From: Pseudomonadota bacterium
Lineage (GTDB): Bacteria; Pseudomonadota; Alphaproteobacteria; Sphingomonadales; Sphingomonadaceae
Assembly: GCA_029781465.1 (NCBI GenBank)
Contig: JAKOWQ010000223.1
Span: 1-29,431 of the forward strand
Length of the DNA stretch: 29,431 bases
Direction of reading: 5' to 3'
In this document: piece by piece, positions 1 to 8,108 of the stretch
Numbering within the stretch: position 1 is the first letter of the stretch
Layout: every line of letters starts with the position of its first letter
Program-made: the position numbers and the translations under genes
The notes under the pieces: model-generated
What the model was told of the DNA's origin: nothing
Seen by the model: only the letters and a program-made list of their open reading frames with translations
The model's database searches: none

Positions 1-864
1 CAGGCTGTTGCCGGCGGCGTCGTGTTCGCGCGCGGCATGAAGCGCATCCCAGTTGCCGATGTCGGACCAGCCCATCGCCGCCGGAACCATGGCCGCGCGC
101 GCGGTGTTTTCCATCACCGCATAGTCAACCGATTCGCTGACGATCGCAGCGAACTCTGCCGCGCCGGGATGGAAGCAATGCCCCTCATCATGCCCCGCCG
201 CCACTGCCGCCCGGGCTGCCTTGGCAATCGCCGGGCGGTGCGCTTCGAGCTCGGCCAGGAACGCCCCGGCGCGAAAGGCGAAGATGCCCCCGTTCCAGGC
301 ATAGGCGCCATCGGCCAGGAAGGCCTCGGCGCGGGCAAGATCGGGCTTTTCGACGAATTGCGCGGTGCGAAAACCCCGATCGCCGATCGGCGCGCCGCGC
401 TTGAGATAGCCGAACCCGGTTTCGGGCGCGGTCGGCGCGATGCCAAAGGAAACCAGCCAGTCCTCAGCGGCAAGGCTTGCCGCGGCCCGTGCTGCGGCCT
501 GAAAGGCATCCACATCGGCGATGTGGTGATCGCTCGGGCAGATCAGCATCACCGCGTCGCCGGGCAGGCGCAGCGCCGCCAGCGCGATCGCGGCGGCAGT
601 ATTGCGCTGGACCGGCTCGACGATCACCCGCGCGCCAGGATCGGCAAGCTGCTCCTCGACATGGGCAAGATGCGCCGCACCTGTCACCACCAGCGGCGGA
701 GCAAAGCCCGCCGTGGCGGGGCACCGCGCCAGAGTGGCCTCGAACAGGGTCACTGCATCCACCAGGGGCAGAAACGGTTTGGGCTTGGCCGCGCGGCTGC
801 GGGGCCACAGGCGCGTGCCGCTGCCGCCGCAAAGGATGACCGGAGTGATCGAGGGTGCGTTCAT
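1..864 (-). CDS. manC: Mannose-1-phosphate guanylyltransferase, 3' end cut by window edge
   Basis: The reverse strand reads 288 codons without a stop from an ATG at 864 to the window edge, so the C-terminus is missing. The N-terminus carries the nucleotidyltransferase signature ILCGGSGTRLWPRSR at about residues 10-24, followed by KPFLPL. Later motifs fit the sugar-phosphate guanylyltransferase fold: RNTAAAIALAAL, PSDHHI, and FVEKPD followed by YAWNGGIFAFRA. The enzyme makes GDP-mannose from mannose-1-phosphate and GTP in the cytoplasm. That product is the substrate of the Gmd encoded 1.6 kb away on the other strand, so the two arms form one GDP-sugar locus. It lies 47 bp downstream of a small co-oriented gene. 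Whether a C-terminal phosphomannose isomerase domain follows cannot be seen here. Confidence 0.93.
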   Translation of the reverse strand, partial: MNAPSITPVILCGGSGTRLWPRSRAAKPKPFLPLVDAVTLFEATLARCPATAGFAPPLVVTGAAHLAHVEEQLADPGARVIVEPVQRNTAAAIALAALRLPGDAVMLICPSDHHIADVDAFQAAARAAASLAAEDWLVSFGIAPTAPETGFGYLKRGAPIGDRGFRTAQFVEKPDLARAEAFLADGAYAWNGGIFAFRAGAFLAELEAHRPAIAKAARAAVAAGHDEGHCFHPGAAEFAAIVSESVDYAVMENTARAAMVPAAMGWSDIGNWDALHAAREHDAAGNSL

Positions 865-911
865 GTTCGGATCGGGTTCTAGCAGCTTTGTCTGGCCAAT
901 CGGTTACCGGA

Positions 912-1259
912 TCAATCGCGCCACGGATCGAGCCGGCAGCCTTCACCGGGGTGAAGCCGCGCGGTTTCGCTGGCCAGCAGCGGGAAACGGGCGGTCACGC
1001 TCTTTTGCTGCAGATCTTCGGAGAGCACGATCAGCTCCATTCCCGGCTCGAAATCCTTCTTGCAGTCACCCAGGCTGCGCCCGCCAACAAAGCGGCACGA
1101 GCAGGCGACCCGCGCGCCATAGGCGGCGCCGGTGCGAGCGTAGCCGCCCAGCGGCTGCCAGAACCAGGCCAAGGCAAGGCCCAGCACGACCAGCAGCAGC
1201 AAAAGCCAACGGCGGATCGTGCCGCGCCGCGCCGGTCTTGCAGGGTTAACGGTTGCCAT
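912..1259 (-). CDS. Small membrane-anchored protein of unknown function
   Basis: A 115-residue protein. I chose the ATG at 1259 because it opens a typical anchor: a basic stretch (RPARRGTIRR) followed by a hydrophobic segment WLLLLLVVLGLALAWFW at about residues 18-34. The rest would be periplasmic. It contains a CSC pair, two further cysteines (DCKK and EGCRLDPW) and a compact charged region. A longer reading from 1358 would overlap the divergent hydrolase gene and is less likely. Only 25 bp separate its start from the start of the divergent serine hydrolase, and manC follows 47 bp downstream in the same direction. I recognise no family; it resembles short conserved hypothetical proteins of sphingomonads. 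Its position suggests an envelope role, but this is inference. Confidence 0.65.
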   Translation of the reverse strand: MATVNPARPARRGTIRRWLLLLLVVLGLALAWFWQPLGGYARTGAAYGARVACSCRFVGGRSLGDCKKDFEPGMELIVLSEDLQQKSVTARFPLLASETARLHPGEGCRLDPWRD

Positions 1260-1284
1260 CGGCAAGCCTTTGGGCAAGTGAGAG

Positions 1285-2433
1285 ATGATGCGTGTGCACC
1301 GTTTGCCCCTTATCCTGCCGCTGCTTGCGCTGCCAGCCCTGATCGGCTGCTCGGTCAAACAACAGGCCGAGCCGCCGCCTCCACCGCTCGGCGAGGCAGC
1401 CCTTGCCGCAGTGATCGAAAAGCCGGGAATCGGCCGCGAAAAGCTGGCCCGAGCGGTGGATGCGCTTTTTTCCGGTGAAGAGACATCGGAAACCCGCGCG
1501 CTGCTGGTGCTGCGCGATGGCCGGATAGTCGCCGAGCGGTACGGCCCTGGCTACCACGAGAATACCCGCTTCGTTTCCTGGTCGATGGCAAAAACCGTGA
1601 CCGGGGTGATGATCGGCATGCTGGTGGCGGACGGGCGGTTGCGGCTCGATGAAAGCGTGCCAATCCCCGCCTGGCAGCGTCCGGGCGATCCGCGCGGCGA
1701 AATCACCCTGCGGCAATTGCTGCAAATGCGCTCGGGCCTGCGCCATACCGAGGCAGGAGACCCGCCCTATCAAAGCGACGAAGTGCGGATGCTGTTCCTC
1801 GACGGGCGCGACGACATGGCCGCTTATGCTGAAACCCAGCCGCTTGAGGCGGAACCGGGGCGCAAGTGGGAATATTCCTCTGCCACCACGGTGATCCTGG
1901 CCGACCTTGCCGCCCGTGCGCTCACTTCCAGCACCGATCCCGTCGAACGCCGCCGGGTGGTGTGTGACTATCTGCGCACCCGGATCTTCGACCCGCTGGG
2001 AATGAAGAGTATGGTGCCCGAATTCGACACCGCCGGAACCCTGATCGGGGGCAGCCTGATCCACGGCACCGCCCGCGATTGGGCCCGGTTCGGGGAATTC
2101 CTGCGCAACAAGGGCGCGGTCAAGGGCATCCAACTGGTCCCGACCGCCTGGATCGCCTTCATGACCAGCCCCAATCCGCGCAATCCCGGCTATGGCGCGC
2201 AAACCTGGCTCAACCGGCCCCAGGCCGACGACGGCCGGATCGAATGGCCGGGATTGCCCGCCAGCGCCTTCTCGATGAACGGCCACCTGGCACAATACGT
2301 ACTGGTGGTTCCTGATCGCGAGGTCACGATCGTCCGCCTCGGCAAGACCCAGGACGGCGAAGGACGCCATGTTCCGGTGCGCGCAGCAATTGCCCGGATC
2401 GCTACACTTTTCCCCAAGGAGCCTGCCACGTGA
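1285..2433 (+). CDS. Serine hydrolase lipoprotein, beta-lactamase class C / S12 family
   Basis: A 382-residue predicted lipoprotein. The signal peptide ends in a lipobox, LIGC, with Cys22 as the lipidation site, and a proline-rich linker follows. The catalytic SxxK motif of penicillin-binding-protein-like hydrolases is SMAK (Ser100, Lys103). The YxN-equivalent motif is YSS at residues 197-199. HGTARDWARFGEFL is a typical S12-family segment. The family includes class C beta-lactamases, D-aminopeptidases and esterases, so the substrate cannot be named. The stop codon overlaps the GTG start of gmd (GTGA), which implies co-transcription with GDP-fucose synthesis. A second in-frame ATG directly follows the first and could be the true start. 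A cell-wall or sugar-ester substrate fits the context but is not shown. Confidence 0.88.
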   Translation: MMRVHRLPLILPLLALPALIGCSVKQQAEPPPPPLGEAALAAVIEKPGIGREKLARAVDALFSGEETSETRALLVLRDGRIVAERYGPGYHENTRFVSWSMAKTVTGVMIGMLVADGRLRLDESVPIPAWQRPGDPRGEITLRQLLQMRSGLRHTEAGDPPYQSDEVRMLFLDGRDDMAAYAETQPLEAEPGRKWEYSSATTVILADLAARALTSSTDPVERRRVVCDYLRTRIFDPLGMKSMVPEFDTAGTLIGGSLIHGTARDWARFGEFLRNKGAVKGIQLVPTAWIAFMTSPNPRNPGYGAQTWLNRPQADDGRIEWPGLPASAFSMNGHLAQYVLVVPDREVTIVRLGKTQDGEGRHVPVRAAIARIATLFPKEPAT

Positions 2434-3494
2434 GCGCCAAGACAGCCTTGATTACCGGAGTGACCGGCCAGGACGGCGCCTATCTGGCGCGGCTGCTGCT
2501 GGAAAAGGGTTACCGGGTCCACGGGATCAAGCGCCGCTCATCCTCTTTCAACACATCGCGGATCGACGAGATCTATGAGGACCCGCACGTCCCCGCGCCC
2601 CAGCTGACACTGCACTACGGCGACATGACCGACGCCACCAACCTGATCCGCATCGTCCAGGAAACACAGCCGGACGAGATCTACAACCTGGCCGCGCAGA
2701 GCCACGTCCAGGTCAGCTTCGAGACCCCCGAATATACCGCCAACGCCGATGCGCTGGGCACCTTGCGGCTGCTCGAGGCGATCCGCATCCTCGGACTGGA
2801 GGGAAAGACGCGTTTCTACCAGGCCTCAACCAGCGAGCTCTACGGGCTGGTCCAGCAGGTGCCTCAGCGCGAGACCACCCCGTTCTATCCGCGCAGCCCT
2901 TATGCCGCGGCCAAGCTCTATGCCTACTGGATCGTGGTCAATTACCGCGAGGCCTATGGCATCCACGCCTCCAACGGGATCCTGTTCAACCACGAAAGCC
3001 CGCTGCGCGGCGAGACCTTTGTGACTCGCAAGATCACCCGGGCGGCTGCCGCGATCGCATTGGGGCGCCAGGATGTGCTCTATCTCGGCAACCTCGATGC
3101 CCGGCGCGACTGGGGCCATGCCCGCGAATATGCCCGGGGCATGTGGATGATGCTCCAGCAGGACGAACCTGACGATTTCGTGCTCGCCACCGGAGAGACC
3201 AATTCGGTCCGCCAATTCGTCGACTGGGCTTTCGCGGATGCCGGGATCGCCCTGGAATGGCGCGGCGAAGGGATCGGCGAACAAGGCTATTGCACCGCCT
3301 CCGGCGCGCTGCGCGTCGCGGTCGATCCGCGCTATTTCCGCCCGACCGAGGTCGATCTGCTGATCGGCGATCCTGCAAAGGCCCATCAGAAACTGGGCTG
3401 GCACCACGAAACTTCGGTGCGCGATCTGGTGCGCGAGATGGTCGCGGCCGATCTCGAGACGATGAAGACTGCCCAGATCGGCCGCGGGAGCTGA
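2430..3494 (+). CDS. gmd: GDP-mannose 4,6-dehydratase
   Basis: A 354-residue extended short-chain dehydrogenase, the usual length for Gmd. It converts GDP-D-mannose to GDP-4-keto-6-deoxy-D-mannose using bound NADP. The Rossmann motif TGVTGQDG is at residues 9-16, the catalytic YxxxK is Tyr158/Lys162 (YAAAK), and the family signature NHESPLRGETFVTRKIT follows at about residue 189. The start is a GTG that overlaps the preceding stop by four bases (GTGA); an AAGGAG ribosome-binding site lies at 2416-2421. Its own stop overlaps the start of fcl by one base. Coupling to fcl on one side and a hydrolase lipoprotein on the other suggests one transcript. Confidence 0.97.
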   Translation: MSAKTALITGVTGQDGAYLARLLLEKGYRVHGIKRRSSSFNTSRIDEIYEDPHVPAPQLTLHYGDMTDATNLIRIVQETQPDEIYNLAAQSHVQVSFETPEYTANADALGTLRLLEAIRILGLEGKTRFYQASTSELYGLVQQVPQRETTPFYPRSPYAAAKLYAYWIVVNYREAYGIHASNGILFNHESPLRGETFVTRKITRAAAAIALGRQDVLYLGNLDARRDWGHAREYARGMWMMLQQDEPDDFVLATGETNSVRQFVDWAFADAGIALEWRGEGIGEQGYCTASGALRVAVDPRYFRPTEVDLLIGDPAKAHQKLGWHHETSVRDLVREMVAADLETMKTAQIGRGS

Positions 3495-4441
3495 TGGACG
3501 TCCCTTATTCCCTCGCGGGCAAGCGCGTCTGGGTCGCGGGGCATCGCGGCATGGTTGGCAGCGCGATCGTGCGGCGGCTGGCGGACGAGGATTGCCAGGT
3601 GCTGACCGCCGATCGCCAGGCGCTCGACCTGACCGACCAGCGCGCGGTGCTGGGCTGGATGCACAACCACCGCCCTCAGGCAGTGTTCCTCGCTGCGGCG
3701 CGGGTTGGTGGAATCCTTGCCAACAGCACCCGTCCGGTCGATTTCCTGCGCGATAACCTTTTGATCGAAACCGCGATCCTGGCGGGTGCGGAATCGGCGG
3801 AGGTGGAGAAGCTGCTGTTCTTGGGCTCGTCGTGCATCTACCCCAAGTTCGCCGAACAGCCGATCCGCGAAGAAGCGCTGCTGACCGGCGCGCTCGAGCC
3901 GACCAACGAATGGTATGCGATAGCCAAGATCGCCGGGATCAAGCTCGCCCAGGCCTATCGCCAGCAATATGGCTGTGATTTCATCAGCGCCATGCCCACC
4001 AACCTCTATGGTCCGGGAGACAATTTCGATCCCCAGGGCAGCCATGTCCTGCCCGCGCTGATCCGCAAGGTGCACGAGGCCAAAGTCCACGGCGGGCCGG
4101 TTGCGATCTGGGGCACCGGCACCCCGCGGCGCGAATTCCTTTATGTCGACGATTGCGCCGATGCCTGCCTGTTCCTGATGCGCAACTATTCCGATGCATT
4201 GCATGTCAACGTCGGCTCGGGCAGCGACATCGCGATCGCCGATTTGGCCCGGCTGGTGATGGAGGTTCTGGGCCATGATGGCGCGGTGTTGACCGATCCG
4301 TCCAAACCCGATGGCACGCCGCGCAAGCTGATGGACAATTCCCGTCTGGCCACAATGGGCTGGAAACCCACTGTCGATCTCGCCGAGGGCATTCGCCGCA
4401 GCTATGCCGCATTCCTGGCGGGCGAAGGCCGCAACCTTTAG
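3494..4441 (+). CDS. fcl: GDP-L-fucose synthase
   Basis: A 315-residue epimerase/reductase that turns the Gmd product into GDP-L-fucose using NADPH. I chose the ATG at 3494 because it forms a TGATG overlap with the gmd stop. Visible motifs are the NADP-binding GHRGMVGS at residues 16-23, the active-site loop FLGSSCIYPKFAEQPI, and the catalytic Tyr141/Lys145 pair (YAIAK). PTNLYGPGDNFD is a family hallmark. The product would supply L-fucose, or related 6-deoxyhexoses, for lipopolysaccharide or capsule. The gene converges on the CDF transporter gene with only six bases between stop codons, and no terminator is visible there. Confidence 0.97.
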   Translation: MDVPYSLAGKRVWVAGHRGMVGSAIVRRLADEDCQVLTADRQALDLTDQRAVLGWMHNHRPQAVFLAAARVGGILANSTRPVDFLRDNLLIETAILAGAESAEVEKLLFLGSSCIYPKFAEQPIREEALLTGALEPTNEWYAIAKIAGIKLAQAYRQQYGCDFISAMPTNLYGPGDNFDPQGSHVLPALIRKVHEAKVHGGPVAIWGTGTPRREFLYVDDCADACLFLMRNYSDALHVNVGSGSDIAIADLARLVMEVLGHDGAVLTDPSKPDGTPRKLMDNSRLATMGWKPTVDLAEGIRRSYAAFLAGEGRNL

Positions 4442-4447
4442 GCCGGA

Positions 4448-5386
4448 TCAGCCCGCCCGGTCGTGGGCGCTTTCGCGATCGGCCAGAAGATCGACCGCGG
4501 CCAGCCCGGTTTCGTTGACCAGCCCTTCCGGGTCGGGGTGGATCAGAATTTCCACCCCGGGAAATTCAGCGCAAAGCTTGGCCTCGATCTCGTCCATCAC
4601 GTCATGGGCGGCGGCAATGGTCATCTGCGGGTCGACCGCAACGTGGAACTGCACGAAGTCGCGATTTCCCGAGGTGCGGGTGCGCAAATCATGCAGCCCG
4701 CGAAGCTCCGGATGGCGCGCGACCACCTCCAGAAAGCGGGCCTTCTTCTCCTCGGGCCATTCGTGGTCCATCAGCTGCTCGATCGCGGCCTGCGACGCGC
4801 CCCAGGCCCCCCAGCCCAGCCACAGCGCGATGCCCAGCCCGAACACCGCGTCGGCCCCGGCGATCCCGGCGTACTGGTCAAGCGCCAATGCCGCGATAAC
4901 CGCCAGGTTGAGCAGCAGGTCGGACTTGTAATGGACGTGGTCGGTCGCGATTGCGATGCTGCCGGTTCTGGCAATGACGTGGCGCTGCCAGGCCAAAAGC
5001 GCGAAGGTGGCGCTGATCGCGAGCATTGAAACCGCGATTCCGCCCTCCGCTCCTTCGGGCCGGGCCCCGGCTATCCACTGGTCCACCGCACGGAAGGCCA
5101 GCGTCAGCGCTGAAATCGAGATCAGCACCACCTGGAACATCGCCGCCAGCGCCTCGGCCTTGCCGTGGCCAAAGCGGTGCTTGTCATCCGCCGGCTGGGC
5201 GGCGACCCACACTCCCGCCAGCGTCGCGATGCTGGCAATGAGATCGAGCGTGGTATCGGCAAGGCTGCCAAGCATGGCGGTCGATCCGGTCGAGACCACC
5301 GCCCAGACCTTGAGCGCGACCAGCAACAAGGCGACCGCAATGCTGGCCAGCGCTGCGCTGCGATTGAGTTCGTGGTGCTTGTTCAT
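4448..5386 (-). CDS. Cation diffusion facilitator (Zn/Fe exporter, FieF/YiiP type)
   Basis: A 312-residue inner-membrane metal/proton antiporter. I chose the ATG at 5386 because it overlaps the pdxH stop as ATGA; a GTG eight codons earlier is also open. The transmembrane metal site has the YiiP pattern: Asp44 and Asp48 in TM2 (SLADTTLDL) with His152 and Asp156 in TM5 (HVHYKSD), which usually means Zn(II) and/or Fe(II)/Cd(II). The motif HRFGHGKAEALAA follows TM2. The cytoplasmic C-terminal domain has the expected ferredoxin-like pattern, including HDLRTRTSGNRDFVQFHVAVDP (written here as two parts: HDLRTRTSGNR then DFVQFHVAVDP). Translational coupling to pyridoxamine phosphate oxidase is probably positional rather than functional. 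Confidence 0.94.
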   Translation of the reverse strand: MNKHHELNRSAALASIAVALLLVALKVWAVVSTGSTAMLGSLADTTLDLIASIATLAGVWVAAQPADDKHRFGHGKAEALAAMFQVVLISISALTLAFRAVDQWIAGARPEGAEGGIAVSMLAISATFALLAWQRHVIARTGSIAIATDHVHYKSDLLLNLAVIAALALDQYAGIAGADAVFGLGIALWLGWGAWGASQAAIEQLMDHEWPEEKKARFLEVVARHPELRGLHDLRTRTSGNRDFVQFHVAVDPQMTIAAAHDVMDEIEAKLCAEFPGVEILIHPDPEGLVNETGLAAVDLLADRESAHDRAG

Positions 5387-6012
5387 GGGTAGAGCAGGGT
5401 GCTGATCCACCCCCCCGCGGAACTGCGTTCAAAGCGGCGACGTTCATGGAGCCGGAACGGACGATCCATCCAGAACTCGAAGGCATCGGGGACAAGGCAA
5501 AAGCCGGTCCAGTGAGGCGGACGCGGCACCGCGCCAATCAGATGATGCGCGGTGACTTTGGCGATCCGGGCAAGAAATTCGCCGCGCGAAGCCAGCGGCG
5601 CGGACTGGTCCGACGCATGGGCGCCCAATTGCGAATCGCGACTGCGGCTGGCGAAATAGGCATCGGCCATCTTGTCCGGAACTTGCACGATCTGGCCTTC
5701 GATCCGCACCTGGCGGCGCAGCGACTTCCAGTGGAACAGCATCGCCGCCTGCGGATTGGCCAGAAGCTCGCCGCCTTTGCGGCTGTGGCTGTTGGTGTAG
5801 AAAACGAAGCCCCCCTTCGGCCCGAGCAGATCGGCGCCGTGATCCTTCATCAGCACCATCCGCAGCGACGGGGCCGCATCTTTTGTTGCGGTGGCAAGCG
5901 CAACGGCTTCGGGATCGTTGAGCTCGTGACGCCTGGCCTCGGCAAACCATTCATCGAACAGCGCGAAAGGCGCGGCATCGGGAATGGCGTTTTGGGCATG
6001 CTGTTCATCCAT
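5383..6012 (-). CDS. pdxH: Pyridoxine/pyridoxamine 5'-phosphate oxidase
   Basis: A 209-residue FMN-dependent oxidase that makes pyridoxal 5'-phosphate from PNP or PMP, the last step of the salvage route. I chose the ATG at 6012 because it gives the family's usual length; the frame stays open another 34 codons upstream, but that part is not PdxH-like. Recognisable segments are PEAVALATATKDAAPSLRMVLMK, split here as PEAVALATAT and APSLRMVLMK, then GGFVFYTNSHSRKGGEL (FMN contacts), LFHWKSLRRQVRIEG, YFASRSRDSQLGAHASDQS, and the C-terminal WMDRPFRLHERRRF with the PLP-site arginines. It is the first gene of a two-gene minus-strand unit with the CDF exporter and is divergent from the J-protein gene across 104 bp. 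Confidence 0.96.
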   Translation of the reverse strand: MDEQHAQNAIPDAAPFALFDEWFAEARRHELNDPEAVALATATKDAAPSLRMVLMKDHGADLLGPKGGFVFYTNSHSRKGGELLANPQAAMLFHWKSLRRQVRIEGQIVQVPDKMADAYFASRSRDSQLGAHASDQSAPLASRGEFLARIAKVTAHHLIGAVPRPPHWTGFCLVPDAFEFWMDRPFRLHERRRFERSSAGGWISTLLYP

Positions 6013-6116
6013 CGCCGCACCCGCATAGCCTTGGCTGGCGCGATTAGGAAGCGGCAGGCGGGCGCAATTTGCGTCAAAACCTTGCCGCGGGCGTTCATCG
6101 CACCTAGCTATCATCC

Positions 6117-7043
6117 ATGGCCGATCCCTATTCGATCCTGGGCGTGGCGCGCGGCGCGAGCGAAAAGGACATCAAGTCCGCCTATCGCAAGCTGGCCAAG
6201 GAGCTGCACCCAGACCGCAATGCCGACAACCCCAAGGCTGCCGAGCGGTTTTCGGAAGTGACGCGGGCCTACGATTTGCTGTCCGACAAGGACAAGCGCG
6301 CGCGTTTCGATCGCGGCGAGATCGACATCGATGGCAACCCGACGATGGGTTTCGGCGGCGGAGGACAGGGTGGCTTCGGCGGTGGCAACCAGCGCGGGTT
6401 TCGTGCCGACGGATTCGAGGGCTTCGGCGGCGGAGAAGGGATCGACCTGGGCGATATCTTCGAAGGCCTGTTTGGCGGTCGTGGCGGCTTCGGCGGCGGA
6501 ACCACGCGCCAGCGCGCCGCGCCCAAGGGCGGCAATGTCCATTACAAGCTGGGGGTCTCGCTTCCCGATGCCGCCTTGCTGGCAACCCAGCGGATTACCC
6601 TGGCTGACGGCAAGACGATCGACCTCAAGCTGCCCGCCGGCGTCGAGGATGGCACGCAGATGCGCCTGTCCGGCAAGGGCGAGCCCGGACCGGGCGGCGC
6701 TGGCGATGCCCTGGTGACGATACAATTCCAGCCGCACGCGTTTTTCCGCCGTGATGGTGACAACCTGCGCCTGGATCTGCCGATCAGCCTCGATGAGGCG
6801 GTGAGTGGAGCCAAGATCAAGGTTCCCACCGCCGAAGGCGCGGTGATGCTGACCGTGGCGCCCGGAACAAGCTCGGGCAAGACGCTGCGGCTCAAGGGCA
6901 AGGGTTTTACCCGCAAGGACGGCAGCCGCGGCGATCAGCTGGTGACAATCGAAGTCCAGCTTCCGGAAGGCGATGAGGAATTGGCTCGACGCCTCGAAGG
7001 CTGGCGCGATCCGCGCAACTTGCGCGCACGCATGGGCGTCTAG
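6117..7043 (+). CDS. DnaJ-family co-chaperone without zinc finger (CbpA-like)
   Basis: A 308-residue type II J-protein. The J domain occupies about residues 4-70 and has the essential HPD tripeptide at residues 31-33, which stimulates the DnaK ATPase. A Gly/Phe-rich linker with many GFGGG units spans about residues 78-135. Two C-terminal substrate-binding beta domains follow, with GNVHYKLGVSLPDAALLATQ and VPTAEGAVMLTVAPGTSSGK as landmarks. No CxxCxGxG repeats occur, so this is CbpA-like rather than classical DnaJ. It is followed after 15 bp by the YihY gene in the same direction. Confidence 0.94.
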   Translation: MADPYSILGVARGASEKDIKSAYRKLAKELHPDRNADNPKAAERFSEVTRAYDLLSDKDKRARFDRGEIDIDGNPTMGFGGGGQGGFGGGNQRGFRADGFEGFGGGEGIDLGDIFEGLFGGRGGFGGGTTRQRAAPKGGNVHYKLGVSLPDAALLATQRITLADGKTIDLKLPAGVEDGTQMRLSGKGEPGPGGAGDALVTIQFQPHAFFRRDGDNLRLDLPISLDEAVSGAKIKVPTAEGAVMLTVAPGTSSGKTLRLKGKGFTRKDGSRGDQLVTIEVQLPEGDEELARRLEGWRDPRNLRARMGV

Positions 7044-7058
7044 GGGCAGGACGCCGGG

Positions 7059-8090
7059 GTGCTGGAGCGCGATCTGGAGAGCGATGGTCCGCTGCAGCCA
7101 CTGACGTTGCGCGATCTTTCGCCCGAGGCGCGGCGCAAGCGCGCCTTGCGCCGGCTCGAAGGGCGGGGTGCTGCGATCGACGATCACGATATCGGCAAGG
7201 TCGGGCGTTTCTGGCGCTCGCGCCCCTTCCGGGTCCTGGCGCGGATCTGGGCCGGTGCTTACCATGACGGTTTCATCCATGCTGGCAATCTGGCCTACAT
7301 GGCGATCCTGGCGCTGTTTCCCTTTTTCGTCACCGTTGGCGCGGTGTTCAGCCTGGTGGGCGAGCAGGCCCAGCGGGAAGGATCCGTCCATACCTTTCTG
7401 GCCGCGCTGCCGCCGGTTGCGGCGCATGCCTTGGAGCCGGTGGCGCGGGATGTGATCGTTGCCCGCAGCGGCTGGCTTCTCTGGGCTGGCGGGTTGGTCG
7501 GACTCTGGACGGCGGGCAGTCTGATCGAGACGATCCGCGATATCCTGCGCCGCGCCTATGGCACGCGCGAGGCCTATGCGTTCTGGCGCTATCGGCTGAT
7601 TTCATCGGGAGTGACGGTCGGGGCCGTGGTGGCGTTGCTTTTCGCACTTCTGGCGCAGGTTGCGCTTGGCGCTGCCCAGGAGGTCGTGGCGGCCTGGTTC
7701 CCGCGGCTCGATTCTCTTGCCGGTGCCCTTTTCACGTCGAGCTTTGTCCCTGCCGCTGTGATCTACATGGCTCTGTACGTGCTGTTTTTCACACTTACCC
7801 CAACGGCTTACCGGGCCCATCCCTATCCGAAATGGCCCGGGGCGCTTCTGGTGACCGGGTGGTGGGTAGCCGTCAGCGTCGCCCTTCCCGGGGTGCTGCG
7901 GCGCTTTTTCACCTACGATCTCACTTACGGCAGCCTGGCGGGCGTGATGATCTCGCTTTTCTTTTTCTGGCTGGTGGGCTTAGGAATGGTAATCGGTGCC
8001 GAGCTCAATGCCGCCTTGGCCGAGAGCCCCGAGGAACGCGAGGCTGAAGGCCGGATCGGCAAGGCAGGTACCGGATCGAGCCGGCGGTAA
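7059..8090 (+). CDS. YihY/BrkB family inner-membrane protein
   Basis: A 343-residue protein with a GTG start, chosen because it lies 15 bp after the J-protein stop and no ATG precedes the conserved region. The first 65 or so residues are charged and soluble. The family core follows, beginning near FWRSRPFRVLARIWAGAYHD and the membrane segment NLAYMAILALFPFFVTVGAVF. About six membrane helices are visible, including GWLLWAGGLVGLWTAGSL, SGVTVGAVVALLFALLAQVA, VPAAVIYMALYVLFF and GVMISLFFFWLVGLGMVIGA. The family was once called ribonuclease BN, a name now considered wrong; its function remains unsettled. It probably shares a transcript with the upstream J-protein and perhaps fabI downstream. Confidence 0.92.
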   Translation: MLERDLESDGPLQPLTLRDLSPEARRKRALRRLEGRGAAIDDHDIGKVGRFWRSRPFRVLARIWAGAYHDGFIHAGNLAYMAILALFPFFVTVGAVFSLVGEQAQREGSVHTFLAALPPVAAHALEPVARDVIVARSGWLLWAGGLVGLWTAGSLIETIRDILRRAYGTREAYAFWRYRLISSGVTVGAVVALLFALLAQVALGAAQEVVAAWFPRLDSLAGALFTSSFVPAAVIYMALYVLFFTLTPTAYRAHPYPKWPGALLVTGWWVAVSVALPGVLRRFFTYDLTYGSLAGVMISLFFFWLVGLGMVIGAELNAALAESPEEREAEGRIGKAGTGSSRR

Positions 8091-8108
8091 AGGGACGACG
8101 GAATCAAG

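Noticed and set aside
1246..2370. A 374-codon minus-strand frame opposite the serine hydrolase
   Set aside because: The plus strand has the lipobox and SxxK motifs of a known family, while the minus frame has none.
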